Below are positions 7,966 to 16,410 of a stretch of DNA of 58,877 nt, one piece after another. Within the stretch, counting starts at the first letter, position 1. Each line of letters opens with the position of its first letter. The translations under genes and the position numbers were made by a program. The notes under the pieces are model-generated. The model made no database searches and was not told the DNA's origin. It saw only the letters and a program-made list of their open reading frames with translations. Source of the stretch: Nonomuraea corallina (GTDB lineage Bacteria; Actinomycetota; Actinomycetes; Streptosporangiales; Streptosporangiaceae); contig NZ_JAPNNL010000024.1 of assembly GCF_027620315.1 (NCBI RefSeq), forward strand, positions 1 to 58,877, given 5' to 3'.

Positions 7966-9180
7966 ATGGCGACGACGGAGAAGAAGGAGCCCGCTCCGGC
8001 GGCGACGATCCAGGTGCTGTTATCGCCGGGGAACGTCTGGCGCGCCGGGCTCGTCGTCATCGCCGTCCTGGCGCTGGCGATGTTCCTGCGGTTCGTGCTG
8101 ATCGACGCGGGGTCGTTCCTCTTCCTCGTCGTGCTGGCCTGGTTCCTGTCGCTGGCCATGGAGCCGGCGGTGAGCAGGCTCGCGCGGCACATGCGGCGCG
8201 GCGCCGCGGCCGGACTGGTGATGGCCGGGCTCGCGCTGGCCGGCGCGATCTTCCTGGTGCTGTTCGGCCAGCTCTTCGTGGAGCAGGTGGCGCTGCTGGT
8301 CAGAGGCCTGCCCGAGGTGCTCACCGCGGCGACCGAGTGGATCAACGCGCGCTTCGGGACGAACTACAACGTCTCCGACATTCTCGCGTCGATCAAACTG
8401 ACGCCGCAGCAGGCCGCCGGGTACGCCCAGGGGGTGCTGGCGGGGGTCCTCGGCGTGCTGGGCACCGTGGCCGGAGCGGTGTTCAACGCCTTCACGCTCA
8501 TGCTGCTGACCTTCTACCTGTCGGCCGACGGGCCGCGCGCCCGGCAGTGGCTGGCCCGGCAGCTTCCCGGCCGCACCCAGCAGATCTTCGTCAGCGTGTG
8601 GGACATCTCGCTGACCAAGACCGGCGGTTACGTGGCGGCCCGGCTGATCCTCTCCCTGATCAACGGCATCACCTCGACGATCGTCTTCCTGCTGCTCGGC
8701 ATGCCGTCGTGGCTCGCGCTGGGCGTGTGGACCGGGGTGGTGGCCCAGTTCGTGCCGACCATCGGCACGTACATCGCGATCGCGCTGCCCGTCGTGGTCG
8801 GGCTGGTCTCCGACCGGCCGTGGATCGGGCTGGCCGCGCTGGCGTGGGGCATCCTCTACCAGCAGGTGGAGAACCTCACCCTGGAGCCCAGGATCAGCGG
8901 GTGGGGGGTCGACGTCCATCCCGGGGTCTCGTTCTCGGCCGCGATCATGGGCGCGCTCCTGTTCGGCCTGACCGGGGCACTGCTGGCGATCCCGACGGTG
9001 GCGATGCTCCTGTCGCTGCTGGAGACGTTCGGCACCCGCCACAAGCTCGAACCCCGGGTGACGCCCGCCGACGCCGAGGAACCGGCCGCCGACGCCGAGA
9101 AACGGGCCGCCGACGCCGAGAAACGGGCCGCCGACGCCGAGAAACGGGCCGGGAAGCCGCCCGCCGAGAAGGGGAGCTGA
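7966..9180 (+). CDS. AI-2E family transporter (polytopic membrane protein)
   Basis: 404 residues from ATG 7966, with AGGAGG just upstream. The order is a short charged N-terminus, two hydrophobic helices (about residues 25-65), a third near 80-105, a soluble-looking loop, and four or more C-terminal helices including GVVAQFVPTIGTYIAIALPVVVGL. Family members are annotated as AI-2 exporters or other small-molecule or ion exporters; the substrate is not predictable. The C-terminus is odd: a tandem seven-residue repeat AADAEKR (bases 9064-9147) makes a charged cytoplasmic tail. Confidence 0.85.
   Translation: MATTEKKEPAPAATIQVLLSPGNVWRAGLVVIAVLALAMFLRFVLIDAGSFLFLVVLAWFLSLAMEPAVSRLARHMRRGAAAGLVMAGLALAGAIFLVLFGQLFVEQVALLVRGLPEVLTAATEWINARFGTNYNVSDILASIKLTPQQAAGYAQGVLAGVLGVLGTVAGAVFNAFTLMLLTFYLSADGPRARQWLARQLPGRTQQIFVSVWDISLTKTGGYVAARLILSLINGITSTIVFLLLGMPSWLALGVWTGVVAQFVPTIGTYIAIALPVVVGLVSDRPWIGLAALAWGILYQQVENLTLEPRISGWGVDVHPGVSFSAAIMGALLFGLTGALLAIPTVAMLLSLLETFGTRHKLEPRVTPADAEEPAADAEKRAADAEKRAADAEKRAGKPPAEKGS
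9064..9147 (+). repeat. In-frame 21-bp tandem repeat in the AI-2E transporter tail
   Basis: Three identical 21-base units at 9085-9105, 9106-9126 and 9127-9147, plus one diverged unit at 9064-9084. Each encodes AADAEKR (the diverged unit PADAEEP). The unit length keeps the frame whatever the copy number. Confidence 0.85.
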
Positions 9181-9259
9181 CCGCTCGTCGCGCCCCGTGC
9201 ACAGGCTGTGGACGGGCCGGGGTGGTCGCCGCCGGCCCGGCGGGTACGCTTCGGCGGAG

Positions 9260-10915
9260 ATGCTGAAGCTCGATCGGTTGGTGAACGTTCTCGGGGGGTA
9301 CGGGGCGCGGCTGGCGTGCGCCCCGGCCTCCAGGGACGTGCCGCTGCGCAGCGTGGTGGTGCACGACCCCACCGACCCGCGGGCCGCCACCGGGGACGTG
9401 TTCCTGGCCGTCGGGGTCGGGTCCGCGGGCGAGGCGGTCCGGCTGGGGACGGCCGCGCGGGCGGTCGTGGTACTGGTGCGCGACGAGGCCGCCGACAAGG
9501 CCGCCGACAAGGCCGGTGACAAGGCCGCCGACAAGCCCGCCGACAAGCCCGCCGACAAGGCCGGTGACGAGGCCGGTGACGAGGCCGGTGACGAGGCCGG
9601 TGACGAGGCCGGTGACGAGGCCGGTGACGACGCCGCCGGGGTGGGCCGCGCCGCCGGGATCGCGGTGCTGCTGGTCGACCCCGCCGTCTCCTGGAGCCAA
9701 CTGCTCGGGATCGTGTACGGCCTGGTGCTCGAAGGGCGTGAGACGGAGGCGGGGCGCGGCCCGACCGACCTGTTCGCGTTCGCCGACACGCTCGCCGGAG
9801 AGCTGGGCTGCCCGGTCACCGTGGAGGACCAGATGTCGCGGGTGCTGGCCTACTCCGGCTCCCAGCAGACCGCCGACCCCGTACGGCTGGAGACCATCCT
9901 CGGCCGCCGGGTGCCCGAGGCGATGCGCGGGCTGCTGGCCCGTCAGGGCGTCTTCGCCCACCTGGCCGTCTCCGACGAGCCGCTGTTCGTGGCGCCGTCG
10001 CCGGACCACGGGCTGCGCGGTCGCATGGTGGTGGCCGTGCGCGCCGGGCGCGAGCTGCTCGGGTCCATCTGGGTGGAGTGCCAGAGCCCGCTGGCCGGGC
10101 GGCAGCGCGAGACGCTGGCCGACGGGGCCCGCGCCGTGGCGCTCCATCTGCTGCGCTCCCGGGTGAGCGCCGACCTGGAGCGGCAGGTGGAGTCCGACCT
10201 GGTGATCCAGCTCCTGGAGGGCACCGCCGACGCCCCGGCGCTGATCAGCAGGCTCGGCCTGCCCGGCGGCCAGTTCCGGGTGATCGCGCTGCAGGCGCAC
10301 GTAGGCGAGGAGCGGAACGCGGCCTTGCTCACGGCCTTCGAGCGGGTGACCACCGGCTTCGGCTGGTCGCGGCCGGGCCGCAGCGCGCTGTTCGGCAACA
10401 CGCTCTATACGGTGCTGCCCTGCGGCAATGACGCCACCCCGGCCCGCGACTGGGTGCGCGCGACCGTGTCCGCGCTGCCTCCCGGCGTCACGGCGCCCGC
10501 CGGGGTGGGCGGGCCGGCCGAGCCGGCCCAGCTCCCCGCGAGCAGGCAGGAGGCGGACGAGAGTCTCGCCCTGCGCGCGGCCGGTCCCGGCCGGCCGGTG
10601 GTGTACGACGAGTCGTGGGACCGGATCCTGCTCCAGCGGCTGCGCGCCGCCGCCTCGGCGGGCCGGGTCCCGGCCCGCGGCCCGGTCGCCGACCTGAGCC
10701 GCCACGACGCCGAGTACGGCACCCGCTACGTGGAGACCCTGCGGGCCTGGCTGGACGCGCAGGGCGACCTCGCGTCCGTGGCCGCCCGGCTCGGCGTGCA
10801 CCCGAACACGGTGCGCTACCGGCTGCGCAAGATGACCGCGCTCACCCCGCTGGAGCTGGACCGGCCGGAGAAGCGGCTGGCCATGATCATCGCGCTCGCC
10901 GCCCACCAGGAGTGA
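9260..10915 (+). CDS. PucR-family transcriptional regulator with internal repeat array
   Basis: 551 residues from ATG 9260, which follows GGCGGAG; longer starts lack a ribosome site. The N-terminal PucR-type domain spans about residues 1-150, but is interrupted at residues 75-126 by thirteen tetrapeptide repeats of the DKAA/DEAG type. A GGDEF-like central region follows. The C-terminal helix-turn-helix is clear: GDLASVAARLGVHPNTVRYRLRKM (about 515-540). It sits 112 bases upstream of a D-amino-acid-dehydrogenase-like gene and probably controls it, with a perfect dyad in the gap. PucR proteins often activate amino-acid or purine catabolism. Confidence 0.85.
   Translation: MLKLDRLVNVLGGYGARLACAPASRDVPLRSVVVHDPTDPRAATGDVFLAVGVGSAGEAVRLGTAARAVVVLVRDEAADKAADKAGDKAADKPADKPADKAGDEAGDEAGDEAGDEAGDEAGDDAAGVGRAAGIAVLLVDPAVSWSQLLGIVYGLVLEGRETEAGRGPTDLFAFADTLAGELGCPVTVEDQMSRVLAYSGSQQTADPVRLETILGRRVPEAMRGLLARQGVFAHLAVSDEPLFVAPSPDHGLRGRMVVAVRAGRELLGSIWVECQSPLAGRQRETLADGARAVALHLLRSRVSADLERQVESDLVIQLLEGTADAPALISRLGLPGGQFRVIALQAHVGEERNAALLTAFERVTTGFGWSRPGRSALFGNTLYTVLPCGNDATPARDWVRATVSALPPGVTAPAGVGGPAEPAQLPASRQEADESLALRAAGPGRPVVYDESWDRILLQRLRAAASAGRVPARGPVADLSRHDAEYGTRYVETLRAWLDAQGDLASVAARLGVHPNTVRYRLRKMTALTPLELDRPEKRLAMIIALAAHQE
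9482..9637 (+). repeat. In-frame 12-bp tandem array inside the PucR gene
   Basis: Thirteen 12-base units of the form GACRAGGCCGSY encode a run of DEAA, DKAA, DKAG, DKPA and five near-identical DEAG units. The Lys-rich units come first and the Glu-rich units last. The five adjacent GACGAGGCCGGT copies are almost identical, which suggests recent expansion. Confidence 0.9.
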
Positions 10916-10919
10916 CACC

Positions 10920-10938
10920 TTTGTCCCGGGCGGACAAA
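10920..10938. promoter_or_regulatory. Perfect inverted repeat TTTGTCC-N5-GGACAAA; candidate PucR operator
   Basis: A 7-base arm on each side with a 5-base spacer, starting 5 bases after the PucR stop and about 90 bases before the oxidoreductase start. Position between regulator and likely target supports an operator. Which protein binds is inference. Confidence 0.5.
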
Positions 10939-11027
10939 CAGATACGAATGGGTTGTTCTACCAGTACAGCGCCTTTTGCCTTCTCACCGGCCATCCTTCC
11001 TCACAACCGAGGAAGGAGACGGCAGTC

Positions 11028-12278
11028 ATGGGTATCGACGGTGGGCCGCGTACGGCAGTGGTGATCGGCGCCGGTGTGGTGGGCCTGTCCACCGCCTGGT
11101 TCCTGCAGGAGCGCGGCGTGGAGGTGACCGTGGTCGACCGCGACGGGGTCGCCGCGGGCGCGTCCTGGGGCAACGCGGGCTGGCTGTCCCCGGGGCTGGC
11201 CATCCCGCTCAACGAGCCCGGCGTGCTCCGCTACGGGCTGCGCTCGCTGCTCGACAAGGACGCCCCGCTGCACGTCCCGGCCACCCCGGACGTCGGGCTC
11301 TGGTCGTTCCTGACCCGGTTCGCGCTGCACTGCAACTGGCGTTCGTGGGGCCGCGCCGTGCAGGCCAACCTCCCGTTCAACGAGGAGTGCCTGGAAGCCT
11401 TCGACGTGCTCACCGGCAACGGCGTCGAGGCCCCGACCATCGAGGCGCCGATCATGGCCGCGTTCGGGACGCCGAAGCAGGCGGTCGCCCTGCTGCACGA
11501 GCTGCGCCGCATCAACGACTCCGGGCTGGAGATCCGTTACGCCGCGTTCGAGGGCGACGAGCTGCGCGCGCAGATGCCGCAGCTCTCGGCGAACGCCACC
11601 GCGGGCGTCCGGCTCGACGGCCAGCGCTACATCGACCCCGGCGCGTTCACGCACGCCCTGGCCGCCGCCGTCACCGCGCGCGGCGCCGAGATCCGGTCCG
11701 GCTTCCGGGTCACCGGCGTGACGACGGAGGCCGGCGGGCTCGTGGTCCGCTCCGGCGGCGGCGACGCCGTCAAGGCCGACGCCGTGGTGCTCGCCACCGG
11801 CGCCTGGCTGAACCAGCTCGGCAAGGACTGGGGCGTGCGGACACCCGTCAAGGCCGGGCGCGGCTACTCGTTCACGGTGCCGACCGACGAGCCGGTGCCG
11901 AGCCCTCTCTACCTGCCGGCCGTGCGCGTCGCCTGCACCCCGTACCAGGGCAAGCTGCGGGTGGCGGGCACGATGGAGTTCCGCGACCCGGACGCCCCGC
12001 TGTTCGAGCGGCGGGTCGAGGCGATCATCAGGTCGGCCCGGCCGCTGATGACCGGCGTCCACTGGGAGGAGCGCACCGACACGTGGGTGGGCCCGCGTCC
12101 CGTCACCCCTGACGGCAAGCCGCTGGTCGGCCGGACGAACGTGCCGGGCGTCTACGTGGCGGGCGGGCACGGCATGTGGGGCGTCACGCACGGCCCCGCC
12201 ACCGGCCGCATGCTCGCCGAGCAGATCACCACGGGCAAGACCTCCACGATCCTGCGCGCGTTCGACCCGATCCGCTGA
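11028..12278 (+). CDS. FAD-dependent D-amino-acid dehydrogenase-like oxidoreductase
   Basis: 416 residues from ATG 11028, with GGAAGGAGA upstream, matching the usual length of DadA-type enzymes. GAGVVGLSTAWFLQERGVEV (about residues 14-33) is the FAD-binding Rossmann motif. SWGNAGWLSPGLAIPL and the C-terminal GVYVAGGHGMWGVTHGPATGRMLAEQI fit the DAO/DadA family. The family oxidatively deaminates D-amino acids or related amines and passes electrons to quinone or oxygen. The adjacent PucR regulator and the dyad suggest inducible control by an amine. Substrate not determined. Confidence 0.85.
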   Translation: MGIDGGPRTAVVIGAGVVGLSTAWFLQERGVEVTVVDRDGVAAGASWGNAGWLSPGLAIPLNEPGVLRYGLRSLLDKDAPLHVPATPDVGLWSFLTRFALHCNWRSWGRAVQANLPFNEECLEAFDVLTGNGVEAPTIEAPIMAAFGTPKQAVALLHELRRINDSGLEIRYAAFEGDELRAQMPQLSANATAGVRLDGQRYIDPGAFTHALAAAVTARGAEIRSGFRVTGVTTEAGGLVVRSGGGDAVKADAVVLATGAWLNQLGKDWGVRTPVKAGRGYSFTVPTDEPVPSPLYLPAVRVACTPYQGKLRVAGTMEFRDPDAPLFERRVEAIIRSARPLMTGVHWEERTDTWVGPRPVTPDGKPLVGRTNVPGVYVAGGHGMWGVTHGPATGRMLAEQITTGKTSTILRAFDPIR

Positions 12279-12286
12279 GACGACGA

Positions 12287-12321
12287 GACGGGCCACCGCC
12301 ATGGTGAGGCGGTGGCCCGTC
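12287..12321. terminator. Bidirectional hairpin terminator between convergent genes
   Basis: A 14-base perfect stem (12287-12300 with 12308-12321) and a 7-base loop lie between the oxidoreductase stop at 12278 and the end of the convergent secreted-protein gene at 12332. There is no long T tract, as is common in high-GC actinobacteria. Confidence 0.8.
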
Positions 12322-12331
12322 GAGCGTCGGA

Positions 12332-12631
12332 TCAGATGCCGATGGCCTGGTTCCTCAGCCGGTAACCGTTCGGGCAGTCGAGCACGTTGCGGCGCCCGTT
12401 GAACTCCTCGGTGACCTCCACGGTCCTGTCGCCGTTCTCGCAGCGGATCCAGTGGCGGTAGTCGTCCCGGTAGCGGCAGCTGGCCAGCGAGGCGGAGCCG
12501 TTGTTGATCGTGCGGAGCGAGCACTCGAACCGCTCGGTCGGAGCGGCGGCGCTGGCGCTGCCGCCCATGGCCATGAGGCCGGTCGCGAGCATGGCAGGAA
12601 CAGCAAGCGAAATGAGGGTCCGCTTGAGCAT
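12332..12631 (-). CDS. Small secreted protein, four cysteines, unknown function
   Basis: 99 residues. A clear signal peptide covers about residues 1-29 (MLKRTLISLAVPAMLATG, ending SASAAA). The mature part of about 70 residues has four cysteines (ECS, SCRY, RCEN, DCPN), enough for two disulfides, and many Arg/Asn. A good GGAGG site precedes the start. It converges on the oxidoreductase through the shared terminator. No family is recognised; an extracellular peptide or inhibitor role is possible but unsupported. Confidence 0.75.
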   Translation of the reverse strand: MLKRTLISLAVPAMLATGLMAMGGSASAAAPTERFECSLRTINNGSASLASCRYRDDYRHWIRCENGDRTVEVTEEFNGRRNVLDCPNGYRLRNQAIGI

Positions 12632-12803
12632 GAAAACCTCCTGAACGAGGCGACACCGATCGGCATCGCACCTTTCGTGACGGCGCGTTCACGCCGCGTT
12701 GCCATGCTGGTCTCCTGAGCGCGCACGATGAGGGAATGGCGGGGCTGAAGAAGGTAAAATTTCGAGCAGCTACGGGCCCTTTCACCGTCATAACCCCGGA
12801 AAC

Positions 12804-12816
12804 CCCGTTTAACGGG
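12804..12816. promoter_or_regulatory. Short palindrome CCCGTT-T-AACGGG in the 244-base gap 12632-12875
   Basis: A perfect 6-base inverted repeat with one-base spacer, upstream of the small secreted-protein gene on the minus strand. It resembles the TCCGTT-G-AACGGA dyad at 3606 but could be chance. Nothing else is evident in this gap. Confidence 0.25.
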
Positions 12817-12875
12817 AAGACGCTGCGAACCCAGCCCGAATCCCATGATTCACCCGCTGCTAAGGACCGCCTCTC

Positions 12876-14129
12876 TCACCAGTTGGCGGGCATCCCCGGC
12901 GTGGTGGCCGGCAGGTCGTGGCCCGGCGGGTGGATGACGTAGACGACGCCCCCGCTGCTGGAGCTGCGCAGCCAGACGTTCTCGAAGGCGGCCCGGTCGT
13001 AGACCCGGCGGACGGCGGCGTTGGTGGGCGAGGCCGGGTCGTTGGCGATGACGTCACCGTCGGCGGTGAAGCCGACGACCACCATGATGTGGCCGTTCGT
13101 GCCGTACCCGGCGCCGGGCAGCTCGTTCTTCTTGAACGACTGCGAGGTGATCACCGGAATGCCCGCGCTGATCAGCCGCTCCAGCTCGGTGAGCGTGCGC
13201 AGGCGGGTGACGAAGCCGTCCAGGCCGTAGCGGCCCGCGTAGGCGGTGTTGAACGGCCAGTTGCCCGCCCCCTCGTAGGCGTGGTCGTAGGTGTGGCGGG
13301 CGGCGTGGTCCACCTCGGGGTTGGGATCGGACGGATCCACCCAGGAGGTCTCCTCCGCGCTCGGCAAGCGGCCCCAGTAGCCCAGCACCATGGTGGTCGA
13401 GGTGGGGCTGCACCAGGCCTGCCCGCCGCCGTCCCACTCGGGGTAGTGGCCGGAGTGGATGCTCTGCGACCGGCGCGGCACCGCCAGTTCGGTGCCCCAC
13501 GCGCCGCCGCCGGGGCTCACCGGCACGGTCTTGCGCTCCGGCACGTTCGAGGCCATCGCGCCGAGCGTGCGCACCCGCGGCGCCACCGATGAGCCGGGCG
13601 CCCGGTAGAGGGTGACGCGCAGCTGGTAGGCGGAGATCTGCCGGCCCTCGGCCGCCACCAGCGTGTCGACGGCCACCCGGGCGTCGTCGTCGCCCTGGCC
13701 GGCGACCGACGTGCGCCTGATGTCGTCCTCGCCGTAGGCCCAGCGGCCGAGCACGTACCACGTCGTCAGCCCCGAGACGTTGCGGGCCCGCGCCTCGATC
13801 TGCACCCAGCTGCCCGCCGGGACGTCCGCCGTCCAGGACGCGATCAGCTCGGTGGCGGTGAACTCCAGCGGCCGCTCGGGGCCGGTCCAGCGGGCGTACT
13901 CCCAGGTCCTGGTGCCGAGCGCGTCGGTGTAGGAGGTGGTGCCCGCGGCCTCGGCGAACGCGAGCCCGTCGCCCGCGGCGGTGCCCTCCGGCGTACCGGC
14001 CGCGAAGTCGGCCCGGTCGAACACCACGTCGGCGGCGTCCGCACCGGGCTTCTTCGGAACGGCCTCAGCCGGCGCCGTGAGGGCGGTCGCCAGCAGGACG
14101 GTGGAGAGGAACGCGGTCAGCGTGCGCAT
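12876..14129 (-). CDS. Secreted C39-like cysteine peptidase family protein
   Basis: 417 residues. The signal peptide is residues 1-23 (MRTLTAFLSTVLLATALTAP, then AEAVP). An N-terminal beta-rich region of about 180 residues precedes a C39-like domain. The candidate catalytic residues are visible: Cys in GGGQAWCSPTSTTM, His in GTNGHIMVVVGF and Asp in VIANDPASP. VPRRSQSIHSGHYPEW is typical of the domain start. It is probably exported and acts on peptides or cell-wall cross-links outside the cell. It is expressed alone; the partner protein is not known. Confidence 0.82.
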   Translation of the reverse strand: MRTLTAFLSTVLLATALTAPAEAVPKKPGADAADVVFDRADFAAGTPEGTAAGDGLAFAEAAGTTSYTDALGTRTWEYARWTGPERPLEFTATELIASWTADVPAGSWVQIEARARNVSGLTTWYVLGRWAYGEDDIRRTSVAGQGDDDARVAVDTLVAAEGRQISAYQLRVTLYRAPGSSVAPRVRTLGAMASNVPERKTVPVSPGGGAWGTELAVPRRSQSIHSGHYPEWDGGGQAWCSPTSTTMVLGYWGRLPSAEETSWVDPSDPNPEVDHAARHTYDHAYEGAGNWPFNTAYAGRYGLDGFVTRLRTLTELERLISAGIPVITSQSFKKNELPGAGYGTNGHIMVVVGFTADGDVIANDPASPTNAAVRRVYDRAAFENVWLRSSSSGGVVYVIHPPGHDLPATTPGMPANW

Positions 14130-14214
14130 GGACCCACCTTCGTCGGACGCGGCCTGGTCCGCCGACAGTAGGCGCGCCTCGCCGGTCGCGCATCGGCGAA
14201 TCTACGTACGCCGG

Positions 14215-15813
14215 CTACTTGTCCTTGCCCTTGGCCTGGCCGCGCGGCTCGGACTTGCCGAGGTGCCCGGTGCGGCCCCGCCCGTCACCGTCGGCGGACC
14301 ACCTGGTGCTGTCGGAAGACTGCCCGATGCCGTCGGCGGACCGCCGGGGGGAGGCGGACGGGCTGGCGGAGACGGACGGGCGGGACGCTCCGGTCGGGTC
14401 GGGGGAGCCGGTCGGACGGGCCGAGGTGGTCGGACGGGACGAAAGGGTCGGACGGGCCGAGGCGGTGGGACGGGCCGAGCCGGTCGGGCGGGCGCTGGAG
14501 TGGGTCTTCACCCGGCGTTCGGTGCGGGCGCGCTCCTCCCGGGCGGCTCCGCCACTCGGGCGCGAGGAGGGCTCGGCCCGCGGCGCCTCGGCGAGGGCGT
14601 CGGTGGTCGGCTGCGGCATCGGGCCGGCGTGCCACCGCGACGGCGACGACTGCAGGGAGACGGCGGTGACGACGGTGGCGATCAGCACCGCCCCCGTGAC
14701 GGCCGCCACGCACCGGGCGGAAACCGGCCACGGTCTCCCCATCATCCGCCCGGCCTCCCGCGACGGGGTGGAGGCCGGTTGCGGGGTGCCGGCCGTCTGG
14801 TCGGCGGTCAGGGGTGGGGCCGGTCGCAGGTCGGGCCTCGACCGGCCGGCATTCCTGCGTCGGGTGGAGAGCGGTTGCGGGGAGGGCCCCGGACCAGGGG
14901 AGACCGGGCCGGGCTGGTGTCTCGGTCGGGCCTGGGCCTGGTGCAGCGGTTCCCGTGCCGGGATCGGGCCGGGGTGGCGGCTCGATCCGGTCCGGGCCTG
15001 GTGCAGCAGTTCGCGTACCCGGTCCAGGCCGGGGCGCTGGGCGGGGTCCTTGGTCAGCATGGCCGCCAGGGCCGGCGCCAGTCCGCCGGCCCGCTCGAAG
15101 GGCGCGGGGTCGCGGGTGAGCACGGCGTGCAGGGTGTCGAGCCGGCTGCCGCCCTGAGGGAACGGCGCCCGCCCCTCCACAGCGGTGTACAGGGTCGCGC
15201 CCAGGGACCACACGTCGGACAGCTCGGTGGCCCGCCCGCCCGCCGCCCGCTCGGGCGCGACGTAGGCGGGCGTGCCCATCACCACGCCCAGCTGGGTGAG
15301 CGCGGCGCCGTCGTCGTGCGCGTCGTCGAGCGCGATGGCCAGCCCGAAGTCGGTGAGCACGGCGTGGCCGTCGGCGGTGAGCAGGATGTTGGCCGGCTTG
15401 ACGTCGCGGTGGAGCACCCCGGCGGCGTGCGCGGCGCGCAGCGCGGCCAGCACGTCCAGCCCGATCCCGGCGACGACCGGCGCCGCCAGCGCGCCCCGGT
15501 CGTAGATCTCCCCGGACAGGCTGTGGGACCGGACGAGCTGCATGACGATCCACGGCCGCCCGTCGGCCAGCACCACGTCGTGGACGGTGGCGATGTTGGG
15601 GTGGTGCAGCCGGGCGGCGATGCGGGCCTCGCGCATGGCGCGCTGGATCAGCACCTCGCGGTGCTCCGGCGGCGCGTAGGGCACGGTCAGCTCCTTGACG
15701 GCGACCTCGCGGTCGAGCAGCTCGTCGTAGGCTTCCCAGACCGTGCCCATGCCGCCCCGGCCGAGCTCGGACCGTAGGCGGTAGCGTCCGCTGAGTAAGG
15801 GTGGCTCGCGCAT
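14215..15813 (-). CDS. Membrane-anchored serine/threonine protein kinase
   Basis: 532 residues from ATG 15813, just before MREPPLLSGRYRL. The kinase domain covers about residues 8-265: LGRGGMGTVWEAY glycine loop, VAVKEL lysine, HRDVKPANIL catalytic loop, TDFGLA metal site and GTPAYVAPE. A Pro/Arg-rich juxtamembrane stretch follows, then one membrane helix (VAAVTGAVLIATVVTAVSL, about 375-393). The outer part is a low-complexity SARPT-type repeat region with no PASTA domain. It is a Hanks-type kinase; substrates unknown. The C-terminal repeats resemble cell-wall-spanning linkers. Confidence 0.88.
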   Translation of the reverse strand: MREPPLLSGRYRLRSELGRGGMGTVWEAYDELLDREVAVKELTVPYAPPEHREVLIQRAMREARIAARLHHPNIATVHDVVLADGRPWIVMQLVRSHSLSGEIYDRGALAAPVVAGIGLDVLAALRAAHAAGVLHRDVKPANILLTADGHAVLTDFGLAIALDDAHDDGAALTQLGVVMGTPAYVAPERAAGGRATELSDVWSLGATLYTAVEGRAPFPQGGSRLDTLHAVLTRDPAPFERAGGLAPALAAMLTKDPAQRPGLDRVRELLHQARTGSSRHPGPIPAREPLHQAQARPRHQPGPVSPGPGPSPQPLSTRRRNAGRSRPDLRPAPPLTADQTAGTPQPASTPSREAGRMMGRPWPVSARCVAAVTGAVLIATVVTAVSLQSSPSRWHAGPMPQPTTDALAEAPRAEPSSRPSGGAAREERARTERRVKTHSSARPTGSARPTASARPTLSSRPTTSARPTGSPDPTGASRPSVSASPSASPRRSADGIGQSSDSTRWSADGDGRGRTGHLGKSEPRGQAKGKDK

Positions 15814-15938
15814 GGCAGCAGCCTGACGCGACCGCCCTTCCTTCACAACGCGCTTTCCGCACTCTGTTTGGATATCGTTGTCATGTCCGCTGCGGCCTCG
15901 CGGCCGGACGACCACCTGCCCGGGTTCGGCCTGATCGG

Positions 15939-16292
15939 CTAACCGGCTCGCTCCAGCAGATAGTCGCGGAGCACCACGGCCTGGTTGTGCTCGGTGTCCT
16001 TCGCCGAGTAGAGCAGGATCACCGGCCCTTCTGCGGCGGCGTCGAGCAGCGGGCGCAGCGCCTCCCGCCCGGCGTCGAGCTCGGCCCGGTAGCGGTCGGC
16101 GAACTCGGCGAACCGCTCGGGCCGGTGCCCGAACCACTGGCGCAGTTCCGTCGACGGGGCGGCGTCCCGCAGCCAGCCGTCGAGCCGCAGATCGTCCTTG
16201 CGCACGCCGCGCGGCCACATCCGGTCGACCAGGAAGACCGCGCCCTCGGCCGGCCGGTGGTCGTAGACGCGCTGGATGGTGATGGGTCCCAC
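15939..16292 (-). CDS. DUF488 family protein
   Basis: 117 residues, GTG start at 16292. Family landmarks: ITIQRVYD near the start, FLVDRMWPRGVRKDDLRLDGWLRDAAPS, LRQWFGHRPERFAEFADRY, and PVILLYSAKDTEHNQAVVLRDYL near the end. The length is normal for the short YeaO-like branch. The biochemical function of the family is unsettled. It is divergent from pflB with 118 bases between, and about 125 bases upstream of the kinase start on the same strand. Confidence 0.85.
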   Translation of the reverse strand: MGPITIQRVYDHRPAEGAVFLVDRMWPRGVRKDDLRLDGWLRDAAPSTELRQWFGHRPERFAEFADRYRAELDAGREALRPLLDAAAEGPVILLYSAKDTEHNQAVVLRDYLLERAG

Positions 16293-16312
16293 GTCTGTCC
16301 GTCTACCCAGAA

Positions 16313-16329
16313 GGTGACGTTGGTCCCAT
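16313..16329 (+). promoter_or_regulatory. GGTGACGTTGGTCCCAT element upstream of pflB; DosR-box-like
   Basis: Matches 14 of 17 bases of the element at 19425-19441 and lies at a similar distance (about 82 bases) before the start codon. GTGAC-N4-GTCCC resembles the actinobacterial DosR/DevR hypoxia box (GGGAC-N4-GTCCC) with one half-site perfect. The assignment is inference. Confidence 0.5.
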
Positions 16330-16410
16330 GACCCGGTGACCTACGCCGCCGGATCGCGGCCGCCGATCGGCGTTGCATGGAATGAAGGACGGAAGACAGG
16401 GGGCTGTCAG

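Noticed and set aside
8020..9819. Long minus-strand open frame with TGLVTGL-like repeats
   Set aside because: It is the antisense of the AI-2E transporter and PucR genes. High GC and the tandem repeats keep it open; it has Pro/Arg/Ser-rich noise and no family pattern.
12736..12942. Plus-strand small ORF in the gap before the C39 peptidase gene
   Set aside because: It has no ribosome site or recognisable pattern, and runs into the antisense of the peptidase gene end.
14285..15862. Second minus-strand frame inside the kinase gene
   Set aside because: Arg/Ala/Pro-rich shadow. The other frame has a full Hanks kinase with all catalytic motifs.
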